In this document: piece by piece, positions 1-6,558 of the stretch
Layout: each line of letters starts with the position of its first letter
Numbering within the stretch: the first letter of the stretch is position 1
NCBI GenBank assembly: GCA_002306945.1
Contig: DBTH01000143.1
Span: forward strand, 1 to 10,412
Source of the DNA: Methylacidiphilaceae bacterium UBA1321
GTDB lineage: Bacteria; Verrucomicrobiota; Verrucomicrobiia; Methylacidiphilales; UBA1321
Reading direction: 5' to 3'
DNA length: 10,412 nt
Program-made: the position numbers and the translations under genes
The notes under the pieces: generated by a model
What the model was told of the DNA's origin: nothing
The model's input: the letters and a program-made list of their open reading frames with translations, nothing else
The model's database searches: none

Positions 1-26
1 GTTACCATGGTACTAGGTGGTTTCGG

Positions 27-251
27 TCAAACGGCGACCGAACACCCGAAAACAGTTTTCTCTATACGGTATCGGTGCTTTCGCGATGGGAAGCCACTCG
101 CATCGCTCCAAGCAAGGTTGACATAATTCTCCTCGAAACCGAGAACCACATAATCTCCATCGGGCAGCGTACAGGTAGAAAAGCGGTCACGGCCGAAAAG
201 ACTGTATTCCGCTCGCATGCCGTCTAAGTGTATGACGTCGCCGATTTGCAT
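27..251 (-). CDS. Small hypothetical protein (74 aa)
   Basis: I do not recognise this protein. It is 74 residues long from the ATG at 251, with a TGA stop at 27-29. An upstream in-frame ATG at 269 would add six residues, but the purine run GGAGGG (minus strand, 260-255) falls between the two starts and sits three bases before the inner ATG, so the inner start is preferred. The product has no signal peptide or membrane segment. It is rich in alternating hydrophobic and aromatic residues (DYVVLGF, YVNLAW), which suggests a small beta-rich fold. It contains two cysteines, at about residues 27 and 70. It lies downstream of the sulfotransferase on the same strand but about 320 bases away, so it is probably transcribed separately. 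It could be a fragment of a larger degraded gene. The call rests on the open frame and the SD site only. Confidence 0.5.
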   Translation of the reverse strand: MQIGDVIHLDGMRAEYSLFGRDRFSTCTLPDGDYVVLGFEENYVNLAWSDASGFPSRKHRYRIEKTVFGCSVAV

Positions 252-254
252 AAT

Positions 255-260
255 CCCTCC
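255..260 (-). promoter_or_regulatory. Shine-Dalgarno site choosing the inner start of the 74-aa ORF
   Basis: On the minus strand the bases read GGAGGG followed by ATT and then ATG (251-249). The spacing is short but the match to the anti-SD sequence is strong. It cannot serve the outer ATG at 269, which lies upstream of it. Confidence 0.45.
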
Positions 261-269
261 GTTTAGCAA

Positions 270-569
270 CTCAGTGGGTCAATAGTCCCCAAGGCCGGCA
301 TTGATTCTCCGGCCGGCACCTAAAAAGTGGTCAGCCATTTGGTGATATGCCAGCAACCGGCTCACGATGATGTCGGATTTGGGAGCCTGCCTCGCCCCTC
401 AGGGCATATTACCCTTGACTTAAATATAATTTATAAGTTAGTTTAAAAATTTTGTCCATAGGGAATTCTCCGGGAACCTTTCTGCACAACCATCCCGACC
501 GCATGTACAAGCCTCGGAACTCGGTCGAACCCGAATAAGCGCGCCTTCTTTTCGGAACTCCCATTTCTT
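270..569. other. Intergenic stretch with an AT-rich patch and GGCCGGCA repeats
   Basis: No gene is visible between the small ORF and the sulfotransferase stop. Two copies of GGCCGGCA lie at 293-300 and 311-318. Because the core is self-complementary, they can also pair as a GGCCGG/CCGGCC hairpin (293-298 with 309-314). A strongly AT-rich patch follows at about 415-453. It contains TTGACT at 415-420 and TATAAT at 425-430 on the plus strand, but these are only four bases apart and do not make a normal promoter. The patch could hold a minus-strand promoter for the 74-aa ORF. I cannot assign one with confidence. Confidence 0.4.
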
Positions 570-1691
570 TCAAATCCGATAACCGTAACGCTCAAAATTT
601 TTGCCCCACACGCGCCTCACTTTTTCGCGGTCTGCTTCACTCATATAGTAGGAATTCTTTTCGTAATCACTTATCGACTTCATATAAGTTTCAATCCGTT
701 CTTCAAAAGGCTCAAAACCTGTCAGCCCAAGCCCTTCGTACATTCCTCGCAGGGTTTTGATCGGTTCAGCTTCCAAATCTTCGAACTTCATCTCGTAGAG
801 CGAACCTGCGGGGATAAGGCCCTTATCCCTTTCAAAGAGTGAGAACAGTTCAACGTACCAGGACAGTATAAGCTCATCCACCAACTCGGGTTCGGGAATT
901 TGGAGGTGCGCGGGGCCCAAACCATCTGCCCAGAGCTTCCGGGTAGACAGATAGACTCGGTAGGGGTCTCTCACGATGTGAACGAACTGAGCCTGCGGAA
1001 AAATCTCCAACAGCGTGCTCACCCGACCAAGATTCGGCGGCGACTTCAACACGACTCTTCCCTGGTTCGCCACCATCAACTTTTTCACGAACAGAATGAG
1101 AGATTCTTTCCATCTCTCAAGCGCTTCTTTCGGGAGAAGCTTGGAGTCAATTTCGGAGTAGCCTTGGTCCTCCGTAACCGGAAACAGGAACTTCATATAG
1201 GGTGACACCGTTGAGTGCGCAGCAAGGGCAAATTCATCTTCGTGCGGCGTGTGAGCAGAAAAGGTCATATTGTCCATGGGCCGTTTGTCTGGGGCGACCA
1301 AGTTGAAAAAGGTCGCTCCGATTCCTGTGAACAGGAAGTGGTGGGGAAAAAGGCTCTGAAAAGCAGTTGGGGCTGTAAAATTCTCGTCCAAGCTTAGAAG
1401 ATTGTGGAGGTGGGTCGTTCCGCTGCGCCAATGGCCGAGAATGAATAAAGGGGGGGGCTCAATCACGACGCCTCGAATCTGACGCGCGCTGAATATGGTT
1501 TCGCATGCGCCGTAAATAGAATTGAGTACGCCTACGATCAACAGATAAAACAGCCGCTCGGCGCATTTAGTATCCACCCGAAAATCATTTCTCGCCAGAA
1601 CTCGCAGCAAATTACCCAGTGTCATCCCGTGTATCACTTGTGGGCGCACTCCCGGTTTGAAAAACGACAAATCATAAGCACTTAACGCCAC
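570..1691 (-). CDS. Sulfotransferase family protein (PAPS-dependent)
   Basis: Probable sulfotransferase of the large bacterial Sulfotransfer_3-like group, which moves a sulfuryl group from PAPS to an acceptor such as a glycan, lipid or small molecule. The acceptor cannot be told from sequence. The 5'-phosphosulfate loop is clear at residues 85-99 (LGHWRSGTTHLHNLL). The 3'-phosphate-binding segment lies at 236-249 (FVHIVRDPYRVYLS), preceded by LKSPPN at 215-220. The length of 373 residues suits the family. There is no convincing signal peptide. Residues 48-60 are hydrophobic but do not form a clear membrane span. The start is GTG at 1691-1689, backed by GAGGTG five bases upstream. An eight-C run on the coding strand (1457-1450) encodes the prolines just before the PAPS loop and is a possible slippage site. 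The gene is divergent from leuD, and no sulfate-activation or glycan genes lie beside it. Confidence 0.9.
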   Translation of the reverse strand: MALSAYDLSFFKPGVRPQVIHGMTLGNLLRVLARNDFRVDTKCAERLFYLLIVGVLNSIYGACETIFSARQIRGVVIEPPPLFILGHWRSGTTHLHNLLSLDENFTAPTAFQSLFPHHFLFTGIGATFFNLVAPDKRPMDNMTFSAHTPHEDEFALAAHSTVSPYMKFLFPVTEDQGYSEIDSKLLPKEALERWKESLILFVKKLMVANQGRVVLKSPPNLGRVSTLLEIFPQAQFVHIVRDPYRVYLSTRKLWADGLGPAHLQIPEPELVDELILSWYVELFSLFERDKGLIPAGSLYEMKFEDLEAEPIKTLRGMYEGLGLTGFEPFEERIETYMKSISDYEKNSYYMSEADREKVRRVWGKNFERYGYRI

Positions 1692-1696
1692 CCTAA

Positions 1697-1702
1697 CACC
1701 TC
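1697..1702 (-). promoter_or_regulatory. Shine-Dalgarno site setting the sulfotransferase GTG start
   Basis: The minus strand reads GAGGTG, then five bases, then GTG (1691-1689). The good spacing supports the GTG as the true start; the nearby ATG overlapping the SD site is in another frame and hits a stop after three codons. Confidence 0.55.
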
Positions 1703-1727
1703 ATGACAAATGCGTGATTGACCCGGC

Positions 1728-1757
1728 ATCTTAACCGAAAATCCGGTACAGGTGCAA
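1728..1757 (-). promoter_or_regulatory. Candidate promoter of the sulfotransferase gene
   Basis: On the minus strand, TTGCAC (1757-1752) and TAAGAT (1733-1728) are separated by 18 bases and match the sigma-70 boxes at 3/6 and 4/6. Transcription would begin near 1721, giving a leader of about 30 bases that contains the SD site. The match is modest and could be chance. Confidence 0.3.
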
Positions 1758-2000
1758 AGAGGTAAAAAGAGGGACACTTTGGCCGTCGCATTCGATGCCA
1801 GGGAAAAACCATGTTTCCCCGGTTTTCTTCTGCGTCAACGGAAAGCACCCCTTGCAATGAGAAATCAATAATGTCAAAAAGTGTGTTGGGCCCATTACCT
1901 TCCGGACTGAAGCTCATTCCCGTACGATCTTCGTTTGAAGCGTCTGTTGAGGTGATGGGAGGGATCTACCGAGGAACTTTGAAGGGACAAGGAGACGGAC

Positions 2001-2507
2001 ATGACATTCAAGGGCAGGACATGGAAATTCGGTGACGACATCAACACCGATGAAATCATTCCCGCTCGCTATCTCAGCATTACGGATCCGGCAAGGCTGG
2101 CCGAACATGTTATGGAAGATGCAGATCCAGGGTTTCCATCCAAAGTGCAACAAGGAGATATTATTGTTGCAGGAAAAAACTTCGGATGCGGGTCTTCGAG
2201 AGAACATGCGCCTGTGGCGATAAAGGCCGCGGGAGTGGCCTGCGTGATAGCCAAGAGCTTTGCCAGGATCTTTTTCCGCAACTCATTCAACATGGGGCTG
2301 CTCATCCTGGAATCTCCGTCCGCTGTGGAAGGTACGGGGGAAGGTGACCGGCTGGAAATAGACCCGGACAACGGACTCATTCGAAACGTGACCACGGGGG
2401 AGAGCTTTAACGTAGGGGCCATCCCTCCTTTTATGAAGGAGCTCCTGCAGCACGGCGGCTTGATTGCGCATATCAAGAAAAGGCGCGTACCGGGGCAGAC
2501 TAGGTAA
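2001..2507 (+). CDS. leuD: 3-isopropylmalate dehydratase, small subunit (LeuD/HacB type)
   Basis: Swivel-domain small subunit of the aconitase superfamily. With the Fe-S large subunit LeuC it interconverts 2- and 3-isopropylmalate in leucine synthesis. The 168-residue length fits the compact form found in many anaerobes and archaea, not the roughly 200-residue E. coli form. Diagnostic segments are the N-terminal GDDINTDEIIPARYL (11-25), the substrate-recognition stretch YLSITDP (24-30), GKNFGCGSSREHAP (58-71) with the active-site serine region, and AKSFARIFFRN (84-94). The ATG is set by AAGGAG six bases upstream. glgA follows 40 bases downstream on the same strand, so the two may be co-transcribed. 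leuC is not adjacent, so the partner must lie elsewhere. The homologous homoaconitase or methylitaconate-pathway subunits share these motifs, so the exact substrate is an inference. Confidence 0.88.
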   Translation: MTFKGRTWKFGDDINTDEIIPARYLSITDPARLAEHVMEDADPGFPSKVQQGDIIVAGKNFGCGSSREHAPVAIKAAGVACVIAKSFARIFFRNSFNMGLLILESPSAVEGTGEGDRLEIDPDNGLIRNVTTGESFNVGAIPPFMKELLQHGGLIAHIKKRRVPGQTR

Positions 2508-2533
2508 ACCGACAAATGACGTGGAACCGTCGC

Positions 2534-2538
2534 GGAGG
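2534..2538 (+). promoter_or_regulatory. Shine-Dalgarno site setting the glgA GTG start
   Basis: GGAGG lies nine bases before the GTG at 2548. The start also gives the family's normal N-terminus (MRVLMITPEV), which supports GTG over any internal ATG. Confidence 0.6.
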
Positions 2539-2547
2539 AATTGAAAA

Positions 2548-3996
2548 GTGCGTGTCTTAATGATTACGCCGGAAGTGACTCCCTTCGCCCAGACCGGTGG
2601 TTTGGGGGAGGTCTTGTCGGCACTGCCCGGCGAACTTGCCGAGTTGGGCGTCGAGGTGGACGTCTTCATGCCCAAGTATCGCGGAATTGATTGCGACAAG
2701 TATGGCTTGAAAGAAACAGACTTGAAGATCAAAGTAGATATCAACGCGCGGACGGTGCCTGCGGCGTTGTGGGAATTTAGAGACAAAAGGGGTGGGCGGT
2801 ACCTCTTCGTAAAATGCGACGAATACTTTGACAGGGAATATCTATACGGCACACCCGAAGCGGACTATGAAGACAATGCAGAGAGATTCGTATTCCTGTG
2901 CAGATCCGCAATCGAAATGGGTCTCGCCGCATCAACACACTATGATGTCTTCCATTCCCATGACTGGCAGGCCTCACTGGCCCCTGTGTATCTTCGGACG
3001 CTTTACGCCGGGGAGCCACTCCTTGAAACCAGCGCCTCGGTCATGACTATCCATAATCTTGGGTATCAAGGAATCTTCTGGCACCTCGACATGCCCCTAG
3101 TGGGGGTGGGCTGGGAGTTTTTTACACCCAAGCACATGGAATTCCATGGCAAACTCAATTTTCTTAAGAGCGGTATCGTATTCGCCGATGAGGTGAATAC
3201 AGTATCACCAGGATATCGTGACGAAATCCTCACGCCGGAGTTTGGTTTCGGCCTAGAAGGAATACTTCAAGAGAAGGGGCCTCATCTTACAGGTATACTG
3301 AACGGTGTAGATTACAGAACCTGGAATCCCGAAACTGATCCTTTGATTGCAGCCAACTTTACTTCGGAGGATTTCACCGGCAAAGCACTTTGTAAAGCCG
3401 ATCTCCAAAGAATCTCTCATCTCCCCATCCGGCGCGATGTTCCCGTGATAGGCATGGTGAGCCGCCTTTCAGACCAGAAGGGGATTGACATACTAGGCGG
3501 GGCAATACCTGCGCTCATGGAGCACGACCTGCAGCTCGTCCTCCTTGGCACTGGCGACGCGAGGTACCACGTATCCTTTCGAGAGTTCGCCGAACGCTAC
3601 CCGGACAAGATTGGCGTCTTCCTGAACTATGACTACGGCTTGGCACACGCAATATTCGCCGGTGCAGACGTGCTCCTTGTCCCGTCGAGGTACGAACCCT
3701 GCGGCCTCAACCAGCTCTACAGCCTGCGCTACGGAACACCGCCCATCGTGCACGAAACCGGAGGTCTTTCCGACTCCGTGGACGATTACGACGAGAACAC
3801 CGGCAAAGGCACCGGCTTCAAATTCGGCTGGTACGAAGCGGGCGGTCTACGCCAGGCCATTCAGCGAGCACTCAAAGTCTATGCGCAACCCAAGGCGCTG
3901 GCTAATCTGCGCCACAACGGAATGCAGCAGGAATTCTCGTGGGACATCAGCGCTGCCGCTTACGAAAAGGTATATGCCAATGCCCTCAAAAGCTGA
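2548..3996 (+). CDS. glgA: Glycogen synthase (ADP/UDP-glucose type, GT5 family)
   Basis: GT5 glycosyltransferase that extends alpha-1,4-glucan chains from a nucleotide-glucose donor in glycogen synthesis; cytoplasmic, with two Rossmann domains. The 482 residues are close to the roughly 477 of E. coli GlgA. Visible landmarks are an N-terminal TGGLGEV loop (16-22), HSHDWQA (136-142), IHNLGYQGIF, the ILNGVDY-WNPETD segment, VSRL..QKG (304-312) opening the C-terminal domain, the EPCGLNQLYSLRYG active-site segment with Glu383, and ETGGLSDSV from about 403. The KTGGL motif that holds the donor-binding lysine in E. coli (Lys15) reads QTGGL here, with Gln at exactly residue 15. The gene follows leuD after 40 bases. 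No branching enzyme or glgC is in the window. Codon use in the first half is mixed, while the last third is more C-ending. Confidence 0.93.
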   Translation: MRVLMITPEVTPFAQTGGLGEVLSALPGELAELGVEVDVFMPKYRGIDCDKYGLKETDLKIKVDINARTVPAALWEFRDKRGGRYLFVKCDEYFDREYLYGTPEADYEDNAERFVFLCRSAIEMGLAASTHYDVFHSHDWQASLAPVYLRTLYAGEPLLETSASVMTIHNLGYQGIFWHLDMPLVGVGWEFFTPKHMEFHGKLNFLKSGIVFADEVNTVSPGYRDEILTPEFGFGLEGILQEKGPHLTGILNGVDYRTWNPETDPLIAANFTSEDFTGKALCKADLQRISHLPIRRDVPVIGMVSRLSDQKGIDILGGAIPALMEHDLQLVLLGTGDARYHVSFREFAERYPDKIGVFLNYDYGLAHAIFAGADVLLVPSRYEPCGLNQLYSLRYGTPPIVHETGGLSDSVDDYDENTGKGTGFKFGWYEAGGLRQAIQRALKVYAQPKALANLRHNGMQQEFSWDISAAAYEKVYANALKS

Positions 3997-4077
3997 CCGC
4001 TCTTTTTTCAATACAAAATCTTTCTCCCTCCGATATTAAAGCCGACTTTTTATCTCAAAAATCGCTTTTTACTCTTA

Positions 4078-4100
4078 TTCCAGATTGAAATTGTCTGGAA
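4078..4100 (+). other. Stem-loop between glgA and queG
   Basis: TTCCAGA (4078-4084) and TCTGGAA (4094-4100) form a perfect seven-pair stem with a nine-base loop, about 80 bases after the glgA stop. There is no T-run directly after it, so it is a poor intrinsic terminator. It overlaps the putative -35 box of queG and could equally be an operator-like palindrome. Confidence 0.3.
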
Positions 4101-4112
4101 AACCGTTATTTT
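4085..4112 (+). promoter_or_regulatory. Candidate queG promoter abutting the start codon
   Basis: TTGAAA (4085-4090, 5/6 match to the -35 consensus) and TATTTT (4107-4112, 4/6 match to the -10) are 16 bases apart. The expected transcription start falls at about 4119, which is the first base of the GTG start codon, so the mRNA would be leaderless or nearly so. There is no SD site. Confidence 0.4.
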
Positions 4113-4118
4113 TCGGCG

Positions 4119-5198
4119 GTGTCCGCAACGTCTCTCCAGGCAGACCAAGTCAAACAATTCGCCGTAGCTCTCGGCTTCGATTTGTGCGGAATCACCACGG
4201 CCGATATCGCCGCCCAATCCGATTATTACCGGAAATGGCTCGAAAAAGAACATCACGGGGAAATGCAATGGCTCGCCCGTGATCCACTCCGACGAAGCGA
4301 TCCCCGGATGGTTCTCTACGGAGCCCGTAGCGTGATTTGCGTCGCCTTGAACTATTATCACCCGCGATCCGACCATCCCGGCCGCGGTCGGATTGCCTCT
4401 TACGCACTCGGACGCGACTACCATCTTCTCTTCGAGGAAAAGCTCGCTGCCTTTCGCGAGTGGTTGACCCAACAGGCCGGCGGCCAACACAAAGTCTACG
4501 TCGATACCGGCCCTCTTCTGGAAAAATCCCTCGCCGCGCGGGCAGGAATCACCTGGCAAGCGAAAAGCACGATCAACATACATCCCAAATTCGGCACCTG
4601 GCTGTTCCTCGGTGAAATCCTCACTACGCTTGAGTTGTCTCCCGACCGCCCGGCCAACGACCATTGCGGCACCTGCTCCCGTTGCATCGACGCCTGCCCA
4701 ACTCAAGCCATCACCGCGCCCTACCAACTCGACGCGAGACGTTGCATCGCCTACCTCACCCTTGAACTCAAGGGTTCGATCCCGCTCGAATTGCGCCCCC
4801 TGATCGGCGACAAAATCTACGGTTGCGACGATTGTCTGGAAGTTTGCCCCTGGAACCGCTTTGCCAAGACGTCACGCGAGACAACCCTCGCACCCACTGA
4901 GGCGACGAACAGGGATTTGCGCGATTACCTCTCTCTGACCCGGGAGCAATTCAAAAATCTCTTCTCCGAAAGTCCGATCCTGCGAATCAAGCGCAGGGGA
5001 TTTCTGCGCAATGTCTGCGTCGCCCTCGGCAATATCGGCACTGCCGACGATCTACCCGCCCTGCACAGGCTTCACAATGACGAGGAACCCCTTATACGCG
5101 AACACGCAGCCTGGGCCATTGAGCAAATCGAGAAAAGACTTACCCCGAAAGACAAGCATTCCATCTTCCCTTTTTTCCCCAACTTCGCGGATTCGTGA
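4119..5198 (+). CDS. queG: Epoxyqueuosine reductase QueG
   Basis: Cobalamin-dependent iron-sulfur enzyme that reduces epoxyqueuosine to queuosine at the wobble position (34) of GUN-anticodon tRNAs, the last step of Q synthesis. The 359 residues suit the family. Two [4Fe-4S] clusters are visible: CGTCSRCIDACP (Cys183, 186, 189, 193) and Cys209 with CDDCLEVCPWN (Cys236, 239, 243). The segment VDTGPLLEKSLAARAGI (128-144) contains the conserved acid Asp129. TWQAKST (145-151) stands where many homologues have a W-x-G-K motif, and FGTWLFLGEI follows. The C-terminus (about 292-340) looks like a HEAT-type repeat, known in QueG to contact the tRNA. The start is GTG at 4119; an in-frame stop lies at 4086-4088 and no ATG precedes the N-terminal domain. 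No other queuosine gene is adjacent, which is common. Confidence 0.93.
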   Translation: MSATSLQADQVKQFAVALGFDLCGITTADIAAQSDYYRKWLEKEHHGEMQWLARDPLRRSDPRMVLYGARSVICVALNYYHPRSDHPGRGRIASYALGRDYHLLFEEKLAAFREWLTQQAGGQHKVYVDTGPLLEKSLAARAGITWQAKSTINIHPKFGTWLFLGEILTTLELSPDRPANDHCGTCSRCIDACPTQAITAPYQLDARRCIAYLTLELKGSIPLELRPLIGDKIYGCDDCLEVCPWNRFAKTSRETTLAPTEATNRDLRDYLSLTREQFKNLFSESPILRIKRRGFLRNVCVALGNIGTADDLPALHRLHNDEEPLIREHAAWAIEQIEKRLTPKDKHSIFPFFPNFADS

Positions 5199-5335
5199 AT
5201 GGAATTGCAGAAGCCTGGTACTTGTTTTGAAAATACCATAGTCATCTGGAGAGAGGTGTAAGTCTGTTGGAACACCCTCATCCTGACCTTCTTCCTGGCT
5301 AGCCCGGAAATCTCACCATATCTCTAAAAAAACAG

Positions 5336-5869
5336 CTACTGCCCAATGACGCTATTGAGATCCATCTTCTGCCACTCATTAGTGGCGGAGGGATCGCCTT
5401 TTGCCTTGGCGTCCTCAGCAGCAATATCCTCGGGACGGTAAATCTCCGCAACCACTTCGTAACGTCCTTTGGTTTTGATCACCCGCACAACGGCGTTGCG
5501 CACCGGCTTGATCGCATCGAAGAAAAGCTCTTTTTTGGTTTCAGCCAGATTGATTTTCTCATTATTGCGGCCCAGGACGTAATACGTCTTGGTCGCCGGG
5601 TCTTTTTGAACCTCCGGCAGATAAAATCTCAGCGTCTCGGATTCCGCCCGCTCGCCATTCCCGGCATAACGGGAATTATCGACAGTCAGCACCGCATACA
5701 ATTTATTCTCCTTGTCGCTCCACTGGAGTTTGCGATTTGAAACGCCACCGTAGACGAAGCTGTGGCCTTCGTCGGGACTTTTGATAATCACAATCGGCTC
5801 CATCGCCCGCGCTCCGCCTAATCCCAACGCGAGGATCGTCAGGCACAATAAAAAAGCTTTCACTCTCAT
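5336..5869 (-). CDS. Exported protein of unknown function
   Basis: I do not recognise the family. From the ATG at 5869 it has 177 residues and begins with a classic signal peptide: MRVK, a hydrophobic core (AFLLCLTILALGLG), and an ARA-M cleavage site after about residue 22. Alternative starts are ATG at 5890 (seven residues longer) and TTG at 5902. None has an SD site, and the 5869 start gives the most typical signal peptide. The mature part, about 155 residues, has no cysteine and looks beta-rich with charged loops. It includes VIIKSPDEGHSFVYGG and a repeated VV-VI pattern near RNAVVRVIKTKGRYEVVAEIYRP. There is no lipobox. The gene follows the lectin-like gene on the same strand after 51 bases (or 18 from the TTG), so the two are probably co-transcribed and may act together at the cell surface or periplasm. 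Confidence 0.75.
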   Translation of the reverse strand: MRVKAFLLCLTILALGLGGARAMEPIVIIKSPDEGHSFVYGGVSNRKLQWSDKENKLYAVLTVDNSRYAGNGERAESETLRFYLPEVQKDPATKTYYVLGRNNEKINLAETKKELFFDAIKPVRNAVVRVIKTKGRYEVVAEIYRPEDIAAEDAKAKGDPSATNEWQKMDLNSVIGQ

Positions 5870-5920
5870 AGACAATTCAGTTTTAGGCATCGCAAGAAAC
5901 AAGCAATTTTTCGCGCTATC

Positions 5921-6457
5921 TTATTTCGGTAATCCCTTGAAATTTTTAATCGAGTCAAACTCCACGACAAAGGGCTGTCGGGCCCAGTCAGTCGCATCGT
6001 TCCAGCGGTATTTGCTCAAGTGCCCAATGACCACGTAATTCTCATAACGCCCGCCATTGGGTTCTCCAGGCTCCCAGAAATAGTTTTCAACATAAGGCTC
6101 CCCGTTGACCCATTTCCAGACACCCTCCTGTTCCTCGTCGCTGAGTCCGATCCAGAAAGCTCCATAGATGCTCTGACTGTCCATCAGGTCGGCGACGAAC
6201 TTGTTTTCCTTGTCCGTAGTGACAACCGCAAGATAGCCGCCCAGTTTTTCCGCATATTCCTTCGCCTGAACCCAACGCATGGGGTTGGCAACAGCGAGAT
6301 AGGCGTGTCCTTGAAATTCAACGAACTTTGTTTCCGACTTTTGAGCCGCCGCCTCAAGGCGGGAAACCCTTTCCTCCAGGGCGCGCTCCCTCCAAACCAC
6401 AAGCCCCAGCAACGCCACCACCACCAATGCCCCTAGAATGTAGACATAACGCTTCAT
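5921..6457 (-). CDS. Membrane-anchored C-type-lectin-like domain protein
   Basis: A 178-residue protein with an N-terminal membrane anchor (residues 6-22), a short heptad-like helix (about 24-43), and one C-type-lectin-like domain (45-167) predicted outside the cytoplasmic membrane. Fold landmarks are WIGL (102-105), WKWVNGEP (114-121), EPN (132-134) and WND (152-154). In animal lectins EPN and WND ligate calcium and favour mannose-type sugars, so sugar binding is plausible but unproven. There is no cysteine anywhere in the protein: the usual disulfide positions hold Tyr141 (in ENYVVI) and Val165 (in FVVEF). The ATG at 6457 has GGGAG ten bases upstream. The exported-protein gene follows directly, and gltX diverges after 101 bases. 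Bacterial CTLD proteins often mediate binding to surfaces or act in secreted multiprotein assemblies. The function here is unknown. Confidence 0.85.
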   Translation of the reverse strand: MKRYVYILGALVVVALLGLVVWRERALEERVSRLEAAAQKSETKFVEFQGHAYLAVANPMRWVQAKEYAEKLGGYLAVVTTDKENKFVADLMDSQSIYGAFWIGLSDEEQEGVWKWVNGEPYVENYFWEPGEPNGGRYENYVVIGHLSKYRWNDATDWARQPFVVEFDSIKNFKGLPK

Positions 6458-6520
6458 GAATTTTTCTCTCCCGGAATAGATGTCGAAAAACCCTACACAA
6501 TCCCCCGACGTAATGACAGA

Positions 6521-6550
6521 TTGATCTTCGGCGGAAATCTCGCTAATAAT
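6521..6550 (+). promoter_or_regulatory. Candidate gltX promoter next to the start codon
   Basis: TTGATC (6521-6526, 4/6) and AATAAT (6545-6550, 5/6) are 18 bases apart in the 101-base space between the lectin-like gene and gltX. Transcription would start near 6557, at most a few bases before the gltX ATG at 6559, leaving no room for an SD site, and none is seen. Confidence 0.45.
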
Positions 6551-6558
6551 CTAACCCT

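Larger units (their letters stand above)
1692..2000. other. Divergent intergenic region between sulfotransferase and leuD
   Basis: This 309-base region must carry the start signals of both divergent genes. On the minus strand it holds the sulfotransferase SD site and a candidate promoter. On the plus strand the leuD SD site AAGGAG lies at 1989-1994, six bases before the ATG. I see no good plus-strand sigma-70 promoter for leuD. Open frames cross it on both strands (1693-1917 minus, 1811-2035 plus), but their products resemble nothing I know and lack convincing start signals, so I treat the region as noncoding. A decayed gene is not excluded. Confidence 0.45.

Noticed and set aside
415..430. 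TTGACT and TATAAT as a plus-strand promoter
   Set aside because: The two boxes are only four bases apart, and the only gene downstream is on the opposite strand.
480..545. tRNA-like T-arm sequence on the minus strand (GGTTCGACC)
   Set aside because: No acceptor stem, D arm or anticodon arm can be built around it.
1693..1917. Minus-strand open frame of 74 codons upstream of the sulfotransferase
   Set aside because: It overlaps the promoter and SD region of the sulfotransferase, has no recognisable motif, and ends where the next gene begins. It is more likely a chance frame.
1811..2035. Plus-strand open frame running into leuD
   Set aside because: It overlaps the well-supported leuD start in another frame and has no SD site or known motif.
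5072..5281. Minus-strand frame starting MRVFQQTYTSLQ, antisense to the end of queG
   Set aside because: The N-terminus faintly recalls some phage-type integrases, but the rest is simply queG read backwards and there are no catalytic residues. It could be a scrap of a mobile element in 5199-5281, which I cannot support.
6473..6500. Candidate promoter for the lectin-like gene (TTGTGT, 16 bases, TATTCC on the minus strand)
   Set aside because: Both hexamers match the consensus poorly, so the site is too weak to list as a feature.
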